Shown here piece by piece: positions 45,238 to 53,894 of a stretch of DNA of 64,000 bases. Location: NCBI RefSeq assembly GCF_001494595.1, contig NZ_LN929908.1, positions 2,083,716-2,147,715 on the forward strand. Direction: 5' to 3'. This DNA is from Mycobacterium sp. M26 (GTDB lineage Bacteria > Actinomycetota > Actinomycetes > Mycobacteriales > Mycobacteriaceae). The first letter of the stretch is position 1; the number at the start of each line of letters is the position of its first letter. The position numbers and the translations under genes are program-made. The notes under the pieces are model-generated. The model was not told the origin of the DNA. It worked only from the letters and a program-made list of their open reading frames with translations, and ran no database searches.

Positions 45238-46005
45238 TTACGTCGACAGGTGCCACACCAGCGCGGCCGCCAGCGCGCCCATGCCGTTGAGAGCCCAGTG
45301 CAGTGCGATCGGGGCGATCAGGCTGCCGCTACGGCGGCGTAGCCAGGTGAAGACGAAACCGGCTGCGGCGGTTGCCACCACGGCCATCGCGACACCGGCG
45401 ACCATGCCGAACACGCCGCCGCCGAGAATGCGGGTGAATCCGACGTTGCTGCTCGTCAGCCCCAGCGACGTGGCGATGTGCCACAGGCCGAACAACAGCG
45501 AACCGGCCGCCGCGACACCGCGGAACCCCCACGCCCGGTCGAGTGCTCCGTGCAGCACGCCGCGGAAGGCGAGTTCTTCGGGGATGACGGTTTGCAACGG
45601 GATGATGATCATCGAGGCCACCAGGGCGCCCGACAACGTCGCATAGTGGTTGTTCAAGAACATCGGCCGAGTCCACGGCAGCAGGGCGCCGATCGCGATC
45701 ACCGTCAGGACCAGCAGCACCGCGCCGAGCGCGTAGAGGGCACCGGACTTCCAGTGCTCGCGGCCCAGTCCCAGTTCGGCCCAGCCGAGCCCGCGGGAGC
45801 GCACCAGGAACACCAGTCCGATCGCCGCGGCGGGCACCACCGCGACATTGGCCCACGGGGTGGTGAAGTGGGCGATCAGGTTGGTCAGCGCCAGCACCAC
45901 CACCACGATGCCGACGTCGACGTAGACGCGGGCATGATGCAGCGCCGCGAGCTGGGACAGCGCGGGATGCGGATGCTGCGCGACCACCGCGCTCGACTCA
46001 GACAT
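45238..46005 (-). CDS. CPBP-family intramembrane metalloprotease
   Basis: 255 residues with about seven membrane helices. The CAAX-protease/bacteriocin-processing motifs are present: EELAFR (E143, E144, R148) and FGLWH (F172, H176), with a third His in ALHWALN. Role in mycobacteria unknown. Its stop is 3 bases from the convergent CGNR gene's stop. Confidence 0.87.
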   Translation of the reverse strand: MSESSAVVAQHPHPALSQLAALHHARVYVDVGIVVVVLALTNLIAHFTTPWANVAVVPAAAIGLVFLVRSRGLGWAELGLGREHWKSGALYALGAVLLVLTVIAIGALLPWTRPMFLNNHYATLSGALVASMIIIPLQTVIPEELAFRGVLHGALDRAWGFRGVAAAGSLLFGLWHIATSLGLTSSNVGFTRILGGGVFGMVAGVAMAVVATAAAGFVFTWLRRRSGSLIAPIALHWALNGMGALAAALVWHLST

Positions 46006-46038
46006 GTGCTGCCTATTGTACGCGCGCGTAAGAGGGCG

Positions 46039-48468
46039 TTATTCGTTATCGCCGCCGGTCGCGGCGGTGGCGTCCACCACAGTGGCGGCGCCCACGTCGC
46101 GGGCGCCGGGCCACACCCAGTCGCGCACCTCCGGGATGTCATCGCCGTGCTCGCGGGTGTACTCCCGGGCGGCCAGCCGCTTGTCGACCATCTGCTGACG
46201 CAGGGTGGCGTACCGGGAGCCCAGGCCGGGCACGCGGTCCAGGACGTCGATGACCAGGTGGTAGCGGTCGAGGTCGTTGAGCATCACCATGTCGAACGGC
46301 GTGGTGGTGGTGCCTTCCTCCTTGTAGCCGCGGACGTGGATGCGGCTGTCGTTGCTGCGCCGGTAGGTCAGCCGGTGGATCAGCCACGGGTAGCCGTGAT
46401 AGGCGAAGATCACCGGCTTGTCGGCGGTGAAGATCATGTCGAACTCACGGTTGGACAGTCCGTGGGGATGTTCGGTCTCGTCCTGTAACCGCATCAGGTC
46501 GACGACGTTGACGAACCGGACCTTCAGCTCCGGCAGGTGCTGGCGGAGCAGGTCGACGGCGGCCAGTGCCTCGAGAGTGGGCACGTCGCCGGCGGCGGCG
46601 ATCACCACGTCGGGGTCGGTACCCAGGTCCTCGTTACCGGCCCACTCCCAGATGCCCAGGCCACGGGTGCAGTGCGCGATCGCCTGCTCCATCGTCAGGA
46701 AGTTGGGGTGCGGTTGTTTGCCGGCGACCACCACGTTGACGTACTGCCGGGAGCGCAGGCAGTGGTCATAGGTGGACAGCAGGGTGTTGGCGTCCGGCGG
46801 CAGGTAGACCCGGACCACCTTGGCGCTCTTGTTCACGACGTGGTCGATGAAACCCGGGTCCTGATGGGAGAAGCCGTTGTGGTCCTGGCGCCAGACATGG
46901 CTGGACAGCAGGTAGTTCAGGCTGGCGATCGGCCGCCGCCACGCGATGTGGTCGGTGACCTTCAGCCACTTGGCGTGCTGGTTGAACATCGAGTCGATGA
47001 TGTGGATGAACGCCTCGTAGCAGTTGAACAGCCCGTGCCGCCCGGTCAGCAGATACCCCTCGAGCCAGCCCTGGCACTGATGCTCGGAGAGCATCTCGAC
47101 CACCCGGCCGCTGCGCGCGAGATGTTCGTCGACCTCCGCGGAGACGAACTCGGCGTTCCACTGCTTGTCGGTGACGTCGAAGACCGCCTGCAGCCGGTTC
47201 GACGCCGTCTCGTCGGGCCCGAAGATGCGGAAGTTCTCCGGGTTCAGCCGGATGACCTCGGTCAGCCACTGGCCGAGCACCCGGGTGGCTTCGGCGATCG
47301 TCGCGCCGGGGGCGGCGACATCGACGGCGAAGTCCCGGAAGTCGGGCAGCCGCAGATCCTTGAGCAGCAGACCGCCGTTGGCGTGCGGGTTGTCGCTGAT
47401 GCGCAGGGAACCCGCCGGGGCCAGCGCGCTGATCGTGGGATCCACGACGCCGTCGTCGCCGAAGAGTTCCTCGGGCCGGTAGGAGGCCAGCCAGTCGGCG
47501 AGCACCTGCAGATGTTCGGGGGTGTCCCTGGCGTTGGCCAACGGCACCTGATGGGCGCGCCACGACCCGGTGGTCTTCTTGCCGTCGATGTAGGCCGGGC
47601 CGGTCCAGCCCTTGGGCGTGCGGAAGACGATCATCGGCCAGGCCGGGCGCTGGTCGCCGGGGGAGGCCTTGATGGCGGCGATCTCGTCGAGCACCTCGTC
47701 GAGCAGCGCCGCGAACCGGCGGTGCGCGCCGGCATGGTCGGCGGCATCGGCGTCGGTGACCTCGAAGAAGTAGGGCTGGTGGCCGTAGCCGACCATCAGG
47801 CTGCGCAGCTCGTCCTCCGGAATGCGTGCCAGCACAGTCGGATTGGCGATCTTGTAGCCGTTGAGATGCAGAACGGGCAGCACCACGCCGTCGCTGGCCG
47901 GGTTCAGGAACTTGTTGGAATGCCAGCTCGTCGCCAACGCCCCGGTTTCGGCTTCACCGTCTCCGACGACCGCCACCACCAGCAGGTCGGGGTTGTCGAA
48001 GGCCGCCCCGTAGGCGTGCGACAGCGCGTATCCGAGTTCGCCGCCCTCGTGGATCGACCCCGGTGTCTCCGGTGCGACGTGCGACGGGATGCCGCCCGGG
48101 AAGGAGAACTGGCGGAACAACCGGCGCAGACCCTCGGCGTCGCGGGTGATGTCCGGGTAGGTCTCGGTGTAGGTGCCGTCCAGATAGGCGTTGGCCACCA
48201 GTCCGGGGCCGCCGTGGCCGGGGCCGGTGACGTAGATCGTGGACTGCCTGCGCTGCGCGATCGCCCGGTTGAGGTGGGCGTAGAGGAAGTTGAGACCCGG
48301 AGTGGTGCCCCAGTGCCCCAGCAGGCGGGGCTTGACGTCGTCGCGCGACAGCGGCCTGCGCAGCAGCGGGTTGTCCAGCAGGTAGATCTGACCTACTGAG
48401 AGGTAGTTGGCCGCGCGCCACCAGCGGTCGATCTGGTCGAGTGTCGCCTGGTCGGGTTGCGCTGTCAT
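46039..48468 (-). CDS. xfp: Xylulose-5-phosphate/fructose-6-phosphate phosphoketolase
   Basis: 809 residues from ATG 48468 (MTAQPDQATLDQIDRWW). Upstream in-frame sequence extends beyond the neighbour's start and is not family-like. ThDP enzyme with VVGDGEAETGALATSWHSNK (metal/ThDP motif) and N-terminal GHWGTTPGLNFLYAH. It cleaves the ketose phosphate with inorganic phosphate to acetyl phosphate plus an aldose phosphate. No acetate kinase or phosphotransacetylase is seen nearby. Divergent from the CoA-transferase gene. Confidence 0.93.
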   Translation of the reverse strand: MTAQPDQATLDQIDRWWRAANYLSVGQIYLLDNPLLRRPLSRDDVKPRLLGHWGTTPGLNFLYAHLNRAIAQRRQSTIYVTGPGHGGPGLVANAYLDGTYTETYPDITRDAEGLRRLFRQFSFPGGIPSHVAPETPGSIHEGGELGYALSHAYGAAFDNPDLLVVAVVGDGEAETGALATSWHSNKFLNPASDGVVLPVLHLNGYKIANPTVLARIPEDELRSLMVGYGHQPYFFEVTDADAADHAGAHRRFAALLDEVLDEIAAIKASPGDQRPAWPMIVFRTPKGWTGPAYIDGKKTTGSWRAHQVPLANARDTPEHLQVLADWLASYRPEELFGDDGVVDPTISALAPAGSLRISDNPHANGGLLLKDLRLPDFRDFAVDVAAPGATIAEATRVLGQWLTEVIRLNPENFRIFGPDETASNRLQAVFDVTDKQWNAEFVSAEVDEHLARSGRVVEMLSEHQCQGWLEGYLLTGRHGLFNCYEAFIHIIDSMFNQHAKWLKVTDHIAWRRPIASLNYLLSSHVWRQDHNGFSHQDPGFIDHVVNKSAKVVRVYLPPDANTLLSTYDHCLRSRQYVNVVVAGKQPHPNFLTMEQAIAHCTRGLGIWEWAGNEDLGTDPDVVIAAAGDVPTLEALAAVDLLRQHLPELKVRFVNVVDLMRLQDETEHPHGLSNREFDMIFTADKPVIFAYHGYPWLIHRLTYRRSNDSRIHVRGYKEEGTTTTPFDMVMLNDLDRYHLVIDVLDRVPGLGSRYATLRQQMVDKRLAAREYTREHGDDIPEVRDWVWPGARDVGAATVVDATAATGGDNE

Positions 48469-48586
48469 AACCCCATTGAACCTTCGCTGATCGGTGCCGG
48501 GCATTCCGAGAACGGGTTGTTTACCCAGGCTTCGATATCGTGAACCCGTCTTGCCGTCCGAAGCACACTTTCGAGGAGAACCGGTC

Positions 48587-50938
48587 ATGCGCGTCAGGGA
48601 GCCGTTGCTGGCTGGGGTTCGGGTGCTCGACCTGTGTGGCGGACCTGGTGACACGGTGACCCGATTGCTGGCCGACCTCGGTGCCGACGTGCTCAAGGTC
48701 GAGCCCGCCGAGGGCAGTGCCGCCCGGCATGCACTGCCCACCATCGACGGGGTCAGCATCCCGTTCGCGTTGCACAACGCCAACAAGCGCAGCACCGTGC
48801 TGAACCCCTCGAACGAGGCCGACCGGCGGCTGTTCTTCGAACTGGTCGCCGGAGCCGACATCGTCGTCGACGACGGGGACACCGGCCAGGCCGCGGCGTT
48901 CGGCACTTCGTGCGCGGCGTTGGCCGACCGATTCGAGCAATTGGTGACGATGTCGGTCACCGACTTCGGTGCCGAGGGGCTGCACAGCTCCTGGCAGGCG
49001 ACCGACCCGGTGATGTATGCGATGTCGACCGCGCTGTCCCGGTCGGGGCCGGCCACCGGAACGCCGGTCCTGCCGCCCGACGGTATCGCCTCGACCACCG
49101 CGGCGGTCCAGGCCGCCTGGGCGGTGCTGGTCGCGTACTTCAACCGGTTGCGTTGCGGTGCAGGCGATTACATCGACTTTTCCCGGTTCGACGCGGTGGT
49201 GTTGGCACTGGATCCGCCGTTCGGCACCCAGGGTCAGGCCGCCACCGCCGGCAGTGCCGCGAGTCGCTGGCGCGGCAGGCCGCGCTACCAGGACGCCTAC
49301 CCGATCTTCGCGTGCAGCGACGGCTACGTCCGGATCTGTGTGCTGGCGCCGCGGCAGTGGCGCGGGCTGCGGGCCTGGCTGGGGGAGCCCGAACAGTTCC
49401 AGGATCCGCGGTTCGACAGCATCGCCGCGCGCACCCAGGCATTCGGTGAACTCGGCGCCCTGATCGCGGAGTTCTTCGCCGGTCAGACGATGGAGCAACT
49501 GGTGGCCGACGGGCAGGCGCATGGGGTGCCGATCGCCGCCGTGCTGACCCCCGCCGAGGCGCTGAAATCCGAGCATCTGGCCGAGGTCGGTGCTCTGGTC
49601 GACACCGAACTGGCGCCCGGCGTGACGGCCCGCGTTCCGGTGGGCTACTGGGTGGTCGACGGCGAGCACGCCGGCTACCGCACTCCGGCGCCCGCCGTCG
49701 GCAGCAGCGATGTGGATTGGCAGACAACATCATTCGCGCCGGCGCCGACCCATCCGGTTGGGGGTAGGCCGCTGGAGGGGATCCGGGTCGTCGACCTGGG
49801 CGTCATCGTCGCGGGCGGCGAGCTGAGCCGGTTGTTCGGCGATCTGGGCGCCGAGGTGATCAAGGTCGAGAGCGCGAGCTACCCGGACGGACTGCGTCAG
49901 ACCCGTGAGGGCCAGGCGATCAGCGAGGCCTTCGCCCGCGCGCATCGCAACAACCTGGCGCTCGGACTGGAACTGCGCAGTCCCGGCGGCGCCAAGATAT
50001 TTGCTGATCTGGTGGCCGCTTCCGACGCGGTGTTCGCGAACTTCAAGCCGGGGACGCTGGATGCGCTGGGCTTTACCTACGAGCGGCTCACCGAGCTCAA
50101 TCCCGGTCTGGTGCTGGCTGAAAGCAGCGCGTTCGGTGACACCGGGCCGTGGAGCAGGCGGATGGGCTATGGCCCGCTGGTGCGGGCGACCATCGGTGTG
50201 ACTCGGTTGTGGACGTCCGCCGACGCTCCGACCGACACCGCCCGGCACCCGTTCTTCGACGCCACCACGATCTTCCCCGACCACGTCGTGGGGCGGATCA
50301 GTGCGATCGGCGCGCTGGCCGGGCTGATCCGTCGCCAGCGCCTCGGTATCGGTGCGCGCATTCACGTCTCGCAGTCCGAGGCGGCCATCAATCAGCTCGA
50401 CACGCTCTATGTCGCCCAGGCCGCCGAGGTGTCCGGGGTCGGCACCGTCGTCGCGGATCAGGCTGAGCATCATGTGCTGGCCTGTGCCGGAGACGACGAA
50501 TGGGCTGTGGTGTCGCTGCGCGGCGAGAATGACCGTCGGGCCGTGGCGAGTGTGGTCGGGCGCGACGGCATCGATGCGCTGACCGAGTGGGCCGCGACGC
50601 GGTCACCGGGGGAGGTGGCCGCGGCACTGCAGGCCGTCGGGGTTCCCGCCGGGCCGATGCACCGGGCCGCCGACGTGCGGGACGATCCCCAGTTGCAGCT
50701 GCGAAAGGTGTTCAGCGACATGGTGCATCCGCTCTTCGAGCATCCGCTGCCCACCGAGGCCGGGCCCGCGCCGTACCGGCACATCCCGCCGGCGTTGCAG
50801 AACCCCGCGCCGCTGCCGGGCGCCGACACCCGCCGGGTGTGCCGGGAGGTGCTCGGCATGGCTGACGAGGCGATCGACCAGTTCATCACCGACGGTGTGC
50901 TGTTCAGCGCACCGGCCCGAACAGGAGTGGGCGCATGA
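48587..50938 (+). CDS. Double-domain family III CoA-transferase (Rv1866 type)
   Basis: 783 residues from ATG 48587 after CGAGGAG. Two fused CaiB/BaiF halves: an N-terminal unit (about 1-380) starting LAGVRVLDLCGGPGDTVTRLL, and a C-terminal unit (about 400-770) starting LEGIRVVDLGVIVAGGELSR. Such fusions move CoA between carboxylic acids. Substrate unknown. The ALDH gene starts inside its last codons (ATGA), so the two are co-translated. A comparable 778-residue gene, Rv1866, is in M. tuberculosis. Confidence 0.87.
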   Translation: MRVREPLLAGVRVLDLCGGPGDTVTRLLADLGADVLKVEPAEGSAARHALPTIDGVSIPFALHNANKRSTVLNPSNEADRRLFFELVAGADIVVDDGDTGQAAAFGTSCAALADRFEQLVTMSVTDFGAEGLHSSWQATDPVMYAMSTALSRSGPATGTPVLPPDGIASTTAAVQAAWAVLVAYFNRLRCGAGDYIDFSRFDAVVLALDPPFGTQGQAATAGSAASRWRGRPRYQDAYPIFACSDGYVRICVLAPRQWRGLRAWLGEPEQFQDPRFDSIAARTQAFGELGALIAEFFAGQTMEQLVADGQAHGVPIAAVLTPAEALKSEHLAEVGALVDTELAPGVTARVPVGYWVVDGEHAGYRTPAPAVGSSDVDWQTTSFAPAPTHPVGGRPLEGIRVVDLGVIVAGGELSRLFGDLGAEVIKVESASYPDGLRQTREGQAISEAFARAHRNNLALGLELRSPGGAKIFADLVAASDAVFANFKPGTLDALGFTYERLTELNPGLVLAESSAFGDTGPWSRRMGYGPLVRATIGVTRLWTSADAPTDTARHPFFDATTIFPDHVVGRISAIGALAGLIRRQRLGIGARIHVSQSEAAINQLDTLYVAQAAEVSGVGTVVADQAEHHVLACAGDDEWAVVSLRGENDRRAVASVVGRDGIDALTEWAATRSPGEVAAALQAVGVPAGPMHRAADVRDDPQLQLRKVFSDMVHPLFEHPLPTEAGPAPYRHIPPALQNPAPLPGADTRRVCREVLGMADEAIDQFITDGVLFSAPARTGVGA

Positions 50939-52371
50939 GTGGGACGGCACAGCTGTTCATCGACGGCCGACTGGTCCACACCGACAACGTCGAGCCCGTG
51001 ATCGAGGCCGCCACCGGCGAGCCACTCGGTGACGGCGCCAGCGCCACCGAAGCGGACATCGACGCGGCGGCGGCGGCGGCCCGGGCGGCCCTGCCCGAAT
51101 GGCGTTCAGCATCACCGGAGCATCGCGCGGAACTTCTCGGCGCCTTCGCCGCCGCGCTGGACAGCCGGGCCCGCACCACCGACGAACTGGTGACCCGGGA
51201 GAACGGCATGCCGATGTCGTTGTCCCGCGGCGCCAATGGCCGTTTTCCTGCTGCCCTCCTGCGCTACTACGCCCAGCTGATCACCGAGACTCCGATCGAG
51301 GAGATCCGGCCGAGCATGATCGGCCACACGATCGTGCGCCGCGAGGCCATCGGCGTGGTGGCGGCGATCGTGCCCTGGAACTACCCGCAGGCGCTGGCCG
51401 CGTTCAAGCTGGCGCCCGCGCTGGCCGCGGGATGCACGGTGGTACTCAAGGCGGCACCGGAAACGGCACTGGATGCCCTGGTGTTCGCCGAGGCCGCGCA
51501 GGAAGCCGGCCTGCCGCCGGGTGTGTTGAACATCGTGCCCGGCGGGGTGGCGGCGGGTCGGCACCTGGTGTCGCATCCGGGTGTGGACAAGGTGACGTTC
51601 ACCGGGTCGACGGCAGCGGGGCGGATCATCGGTGAGGTCTGCGGGCGGCTGCTGCGCCCGGTCACCTTGGAACTCGGCGGCAAGTCGGCGGCGATCATCC
51701 TTGACGACGCCGACCTGGAGGCCACCATGAAGGGCCTGCGGGTGGCGTCCTTCGTCAACAACGGCCAGACCTGCCACCTGAGTTCGCGGATCCTGGCACC
51801 GCGGTCCCGCTACGACGAGATCCTCAGCGCGCTCGCGGAGATGGTCGGCGGGCTAAGGGTCGGTGATCCGCTGGACACCGCCACCGACATCGGTCCCGTG
51901 GTGAGCCGCAGACAGCTCGACCGAGTGCTGGACTACATCGCCGAAGGCAAGAGCAGCGACGCGAAACTCATTGCGGGCGGCGGAGTTCCGGACGATCAGC
52001 CCCGCGGCTGGTTCGTGGCCCCGACGGTCTTCGCCGATGTGCACAACTCCGATCGGATCGCGCAAGAGGAGATCTTCGGACCGGTGCTGGCCGTGATTCC
52101 CTATGACAGCGATGAGGAAGCCATCGCACTGGCCAACGACAGCGAGTTCGGTTTGGCGGGAACGGTGTGGTCCACCGACGATGAGCGCGCCACCGAGGTG
52201 GCCCGCGCGGTGCACACCGGCACCATCGGCATCAACGACTATCAACTGGACTTCCGCGCCCCGTTCGGTGGGGTGAAGGCCAGTGGAATCGGTCGCGAAC
52301 TGGGTCCGGAAGGCCTCGAGGCGTTCTTCGCGCTGAAGTCGATCTACCGGGTGGGTCCAGCCGGCGCCTGA
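50935..52371 (+). CDS. Aldehyde dehydrogenase
   Basis: 478 residues, ALDH superfamily. NAD motif FTGSTAAGR, general base E246 (TLELGGKS) and nucleophile C280 (NNGQTCHLS). Start ATG 50935 overlaps the CoA-transferase stop by 4 bases. The pairing suggests oxidation of an aldehyde to an acid that then enters CoA metabolism (inference). Confidence 0.92.
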   Translation: MSGTAQLFIDGRLVHTDNVEPVIEAATGEPLGDGASATEADIDAAAAAARAALPEWRSASPEHRAELLGAFAAALDSRARTTDELVTRENGMPMSLSRGANGRFPAALLRYYAQLITETPIEEIRPSMIGHTIVRREAIGVVAAIVPWNYPQALAAFKLAPALAAGCTVVLKAAPETALDALVFAEAAQEAGLPPGVLNIVPGGVAAGRHLVSHPGVDKVTFTGSTAAGRIIGEVCGRLLRPVTLELGGKSAAIILDDADLEATMKGLRVASFVNNGQTCHLSSRILAPRSRYDEILSALAEMVGGLRVGDPLDTATDIGPVVSRRQLDRVLDYIAEGKSSDAKLIAGGGVPDDQPRGWFVAPTVFADVHNSDRIAQEEIFGPVLAVIPYDSDEEAIALANDSEFGLAGTVWSTDDERATEVARAVHTGTIGINDYQLDFRAPFGGVKASGIGRELGPEGLEAFFALKSIYRVGPAGA

Positions 52372-52466
52372 CGCGTTGAAACGTCACACTTTTCCGGTCC
52401 GATCAGGCGTATCTGGCGGTGTCATTGCATAGCATCCGTCAGGGGAACGTGTTGGAGGTAAGTGAC

Positions 52467-53363
52467 ATGTCCACAGTTCTGCGTCGACCCGTCCTCGCGG
52501 CCGCCGCGGTCAGCGCCGCGATGGTGGTCGCGGTCAGTCCCATCCAGCCGGTCGAGACGAGTGCGGTCGTCGCCCCTCGCGCCGTGTCGGCGGAGGTGCG
52601 GTTGGCCGTGGATCCGATCACCGCGCTGCTCCAGGTCGCCACCGACACCGCCGACAACATCAAGACGTTGACCGCGAGCTTCGCGGCAAATCCCACACCG
52701 GTGATCACCAAGATCATCCAGAACCAAATCGCTTACGCCACATACCTGGCCAGTAATCCGACGCCGGCTGCGCTGCTGGCCGTCGCGGCGTCCCAGGCCA
52801 CCAATCTGGTCAATGCGCTGGGTGCCGTCTTCAGTCTGGATGTGCTGTCGCGGGTGGTGGCCATTCCGACGGCGCCGCTGCTCAGCCTCGCCGGCGGAGT
52901 GGTGGCGACGTTCCAGGACCCGATCAACGTGGTGGCGATTCTGGCCGGGGCATTCCTGAACGGGATCAAGGTGCCGACCGGGCCCAGCAGCACCGTGCAG
53001 CTGTACGGTGTGTTCACCCCTGGTGGGCCGACCGTGCTGGACCCGGGCGGGTCGATTCAGGACATTCTCGATATCCGTGTGATCATCGCCAACGCCATCA
53101 AGCCGTTCACCCCGCCGGTCATGCTCGTTGCCAGCGCCACGGCGCGGAACGCCGCCGCTCAGGACGACACCGCCACGTCCACGCCGGCTCCGAAGCGGGC
53201 CACCGGAACCAGCGGGCGTTCGGTTGTCACCCGATCGACGGCAGCCGCCGCGGCCTCCGCGGCGGCGGGCACGTCCAGCCCGTCGAACGAACGCTCGACG
53301 TCAGCGAAGAAGACCGCGCACAGCAGCGGTTCGAGCGGAAGGTCCGCCCGAACCGCCGACTGA
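52467..53363 (+). CDS. Secreted protein resembling mycobacterial GjpA-type porins
   Basis: 298 residues from ATG 52467 with GGAGGT upstream. Signal peptide of about 30-40 residues (VLAAAAVSAAMVVAVSPIQP), then a helical mature region with repeated motifs (ANPTPVITKIIQNQIAYATYLASNPTPAALL), a PPE-like GPTVLDPGGSIQDIL segment, and a Ser/Ala/Thr-rich basic tail. Resembles proteins labelled outer-membrane porin GjpA in mycobacteria; porin function is unproven. Convergent with the Gly-rich lipoprotein. Confidence 0.6.
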   Translation: MSTVLRRPVLAAAAVSAAMVVAVSPIQPVETSAVVAPRAVSAEVRLAVDPITALLQVATDTADNIKTLTASFAANPTPVITKIIQNQIAYATYLASNPTPAALLAVAASQATNLVNALGAVFSLDVLSRVVAIPTAPLLSLAGGVVATFQDPINVVAILAGAFLNGIKVPTGPSSTVQLYGVFTPGGPTVLDPGGSIQDILDIRVIIANAIKPFTPPVMLVASATARNAAAQDDTATSTPAPKRATGTSGRSVVTRSTAAAAASAAAGTSSPSNERSTSAKKTAHSSGSSGRSARTAD

Positions 53364-53378
53364 TGCTCGAGGTGGGTG

Positions 53379-53819
53379 TCAGCCGCCGGTTCCGATGCAG
53401 CCGACACCGTTGATGCAGCCACCACCGCCGTTGGGGCCTCCGCCGCCGCTACCCACACCGGGGATCGAACCGCTACCGCCGCCGGGGCCGCCGCTGCCGG
53501 TCGGACCACCCGGGATTTCGCCGCCGCCACCGCCGGGGCCGCCGCTGCCGGTGGGGCCACCGGGAATCGCGCCGCCGCCACCGCCGGGCCCGCCGCTGCC
53601 GGTCGGTCCTGCCGGGGCCTCGGTCGTCGCGGTGTCGGTGGCGGCCGGGCTCGTGGTGACGGTGACCGACGTCGTCGTCACCTCGCTGGAGGACGGCGCC
53701 ACGGTGCTGCTCTCTGAGCCGCCGCTGTCACTGTTCCCACAGCCGACGGCCAGGGCGAGCACGGCCGCTCCACCGGCGAGCGTCAGTGCGGCCCTTGATG
53801 TCGGTCTTCCGAAAGGCAT
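53379..53819 (-). CDS. Gly-rich repeat lipoprotein
   Basis: 146 residues. Signal peptide with lipobox LAVGC (lipidated C27), a Ser/Thr-rich linker (about 30-66), then three 17-residue repeats GPTGSGGPGGGGGxIPG at 71-87, 88-104 and 105-121. The tail is CINGVGCIG with two Cys. Expected on the outer face of the inner membrane or in the envelope. No enzyme motif. Repeat count may vary between strains. Not recognised in M. tuberculosis. Confidence 0.7.
   Translation of the reverse strand: MPFGRPTSRAALTLAGGAAVLALAVGCGNSDSGGSESSTVAPSSSEVTTTSVTVTTSPAATDTATTEAPAGPTGSGGPGGGGGAIPGGPTGSGGPGGGGGEIPGGPTGSGGPGGGSGSIPGVGSGGGGPNGGGGCINGVGCIGTGG
53457..53609 (-). repeat. Three in-frame 51-bp repeats in the lipoprotein gene
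   Basis: 153 bases made of three near-identical 51-bp units encoding GPTGSGGPGGGGGxIPG. The units differ at a few positions (x = A, E, S). Coding tandem repeat, liable to slippage. Confidence 0.85.
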
Positions 53820-53894
53820 GCGTTCTCACTTTCTTTGTCGGGACGGATGGTCCCGTACCCGAAAAGCCGCAGCACAAACCCTCGGACCCGGTCG

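Noticed and set aside
46039..49143. 1034-residue reading of the phosphoketolase
   Set aside because: The extra N-terminal 225 residues run antisense through the CoA-transferase gene. The family-like N-terminus starts at ATG 48468.
53457..53609. 51-bp repeats as a CRISPR or integration site
   Set aside because: They are contiguous, in frame and encode 17-residue glycine repeats of a lipoprotein.
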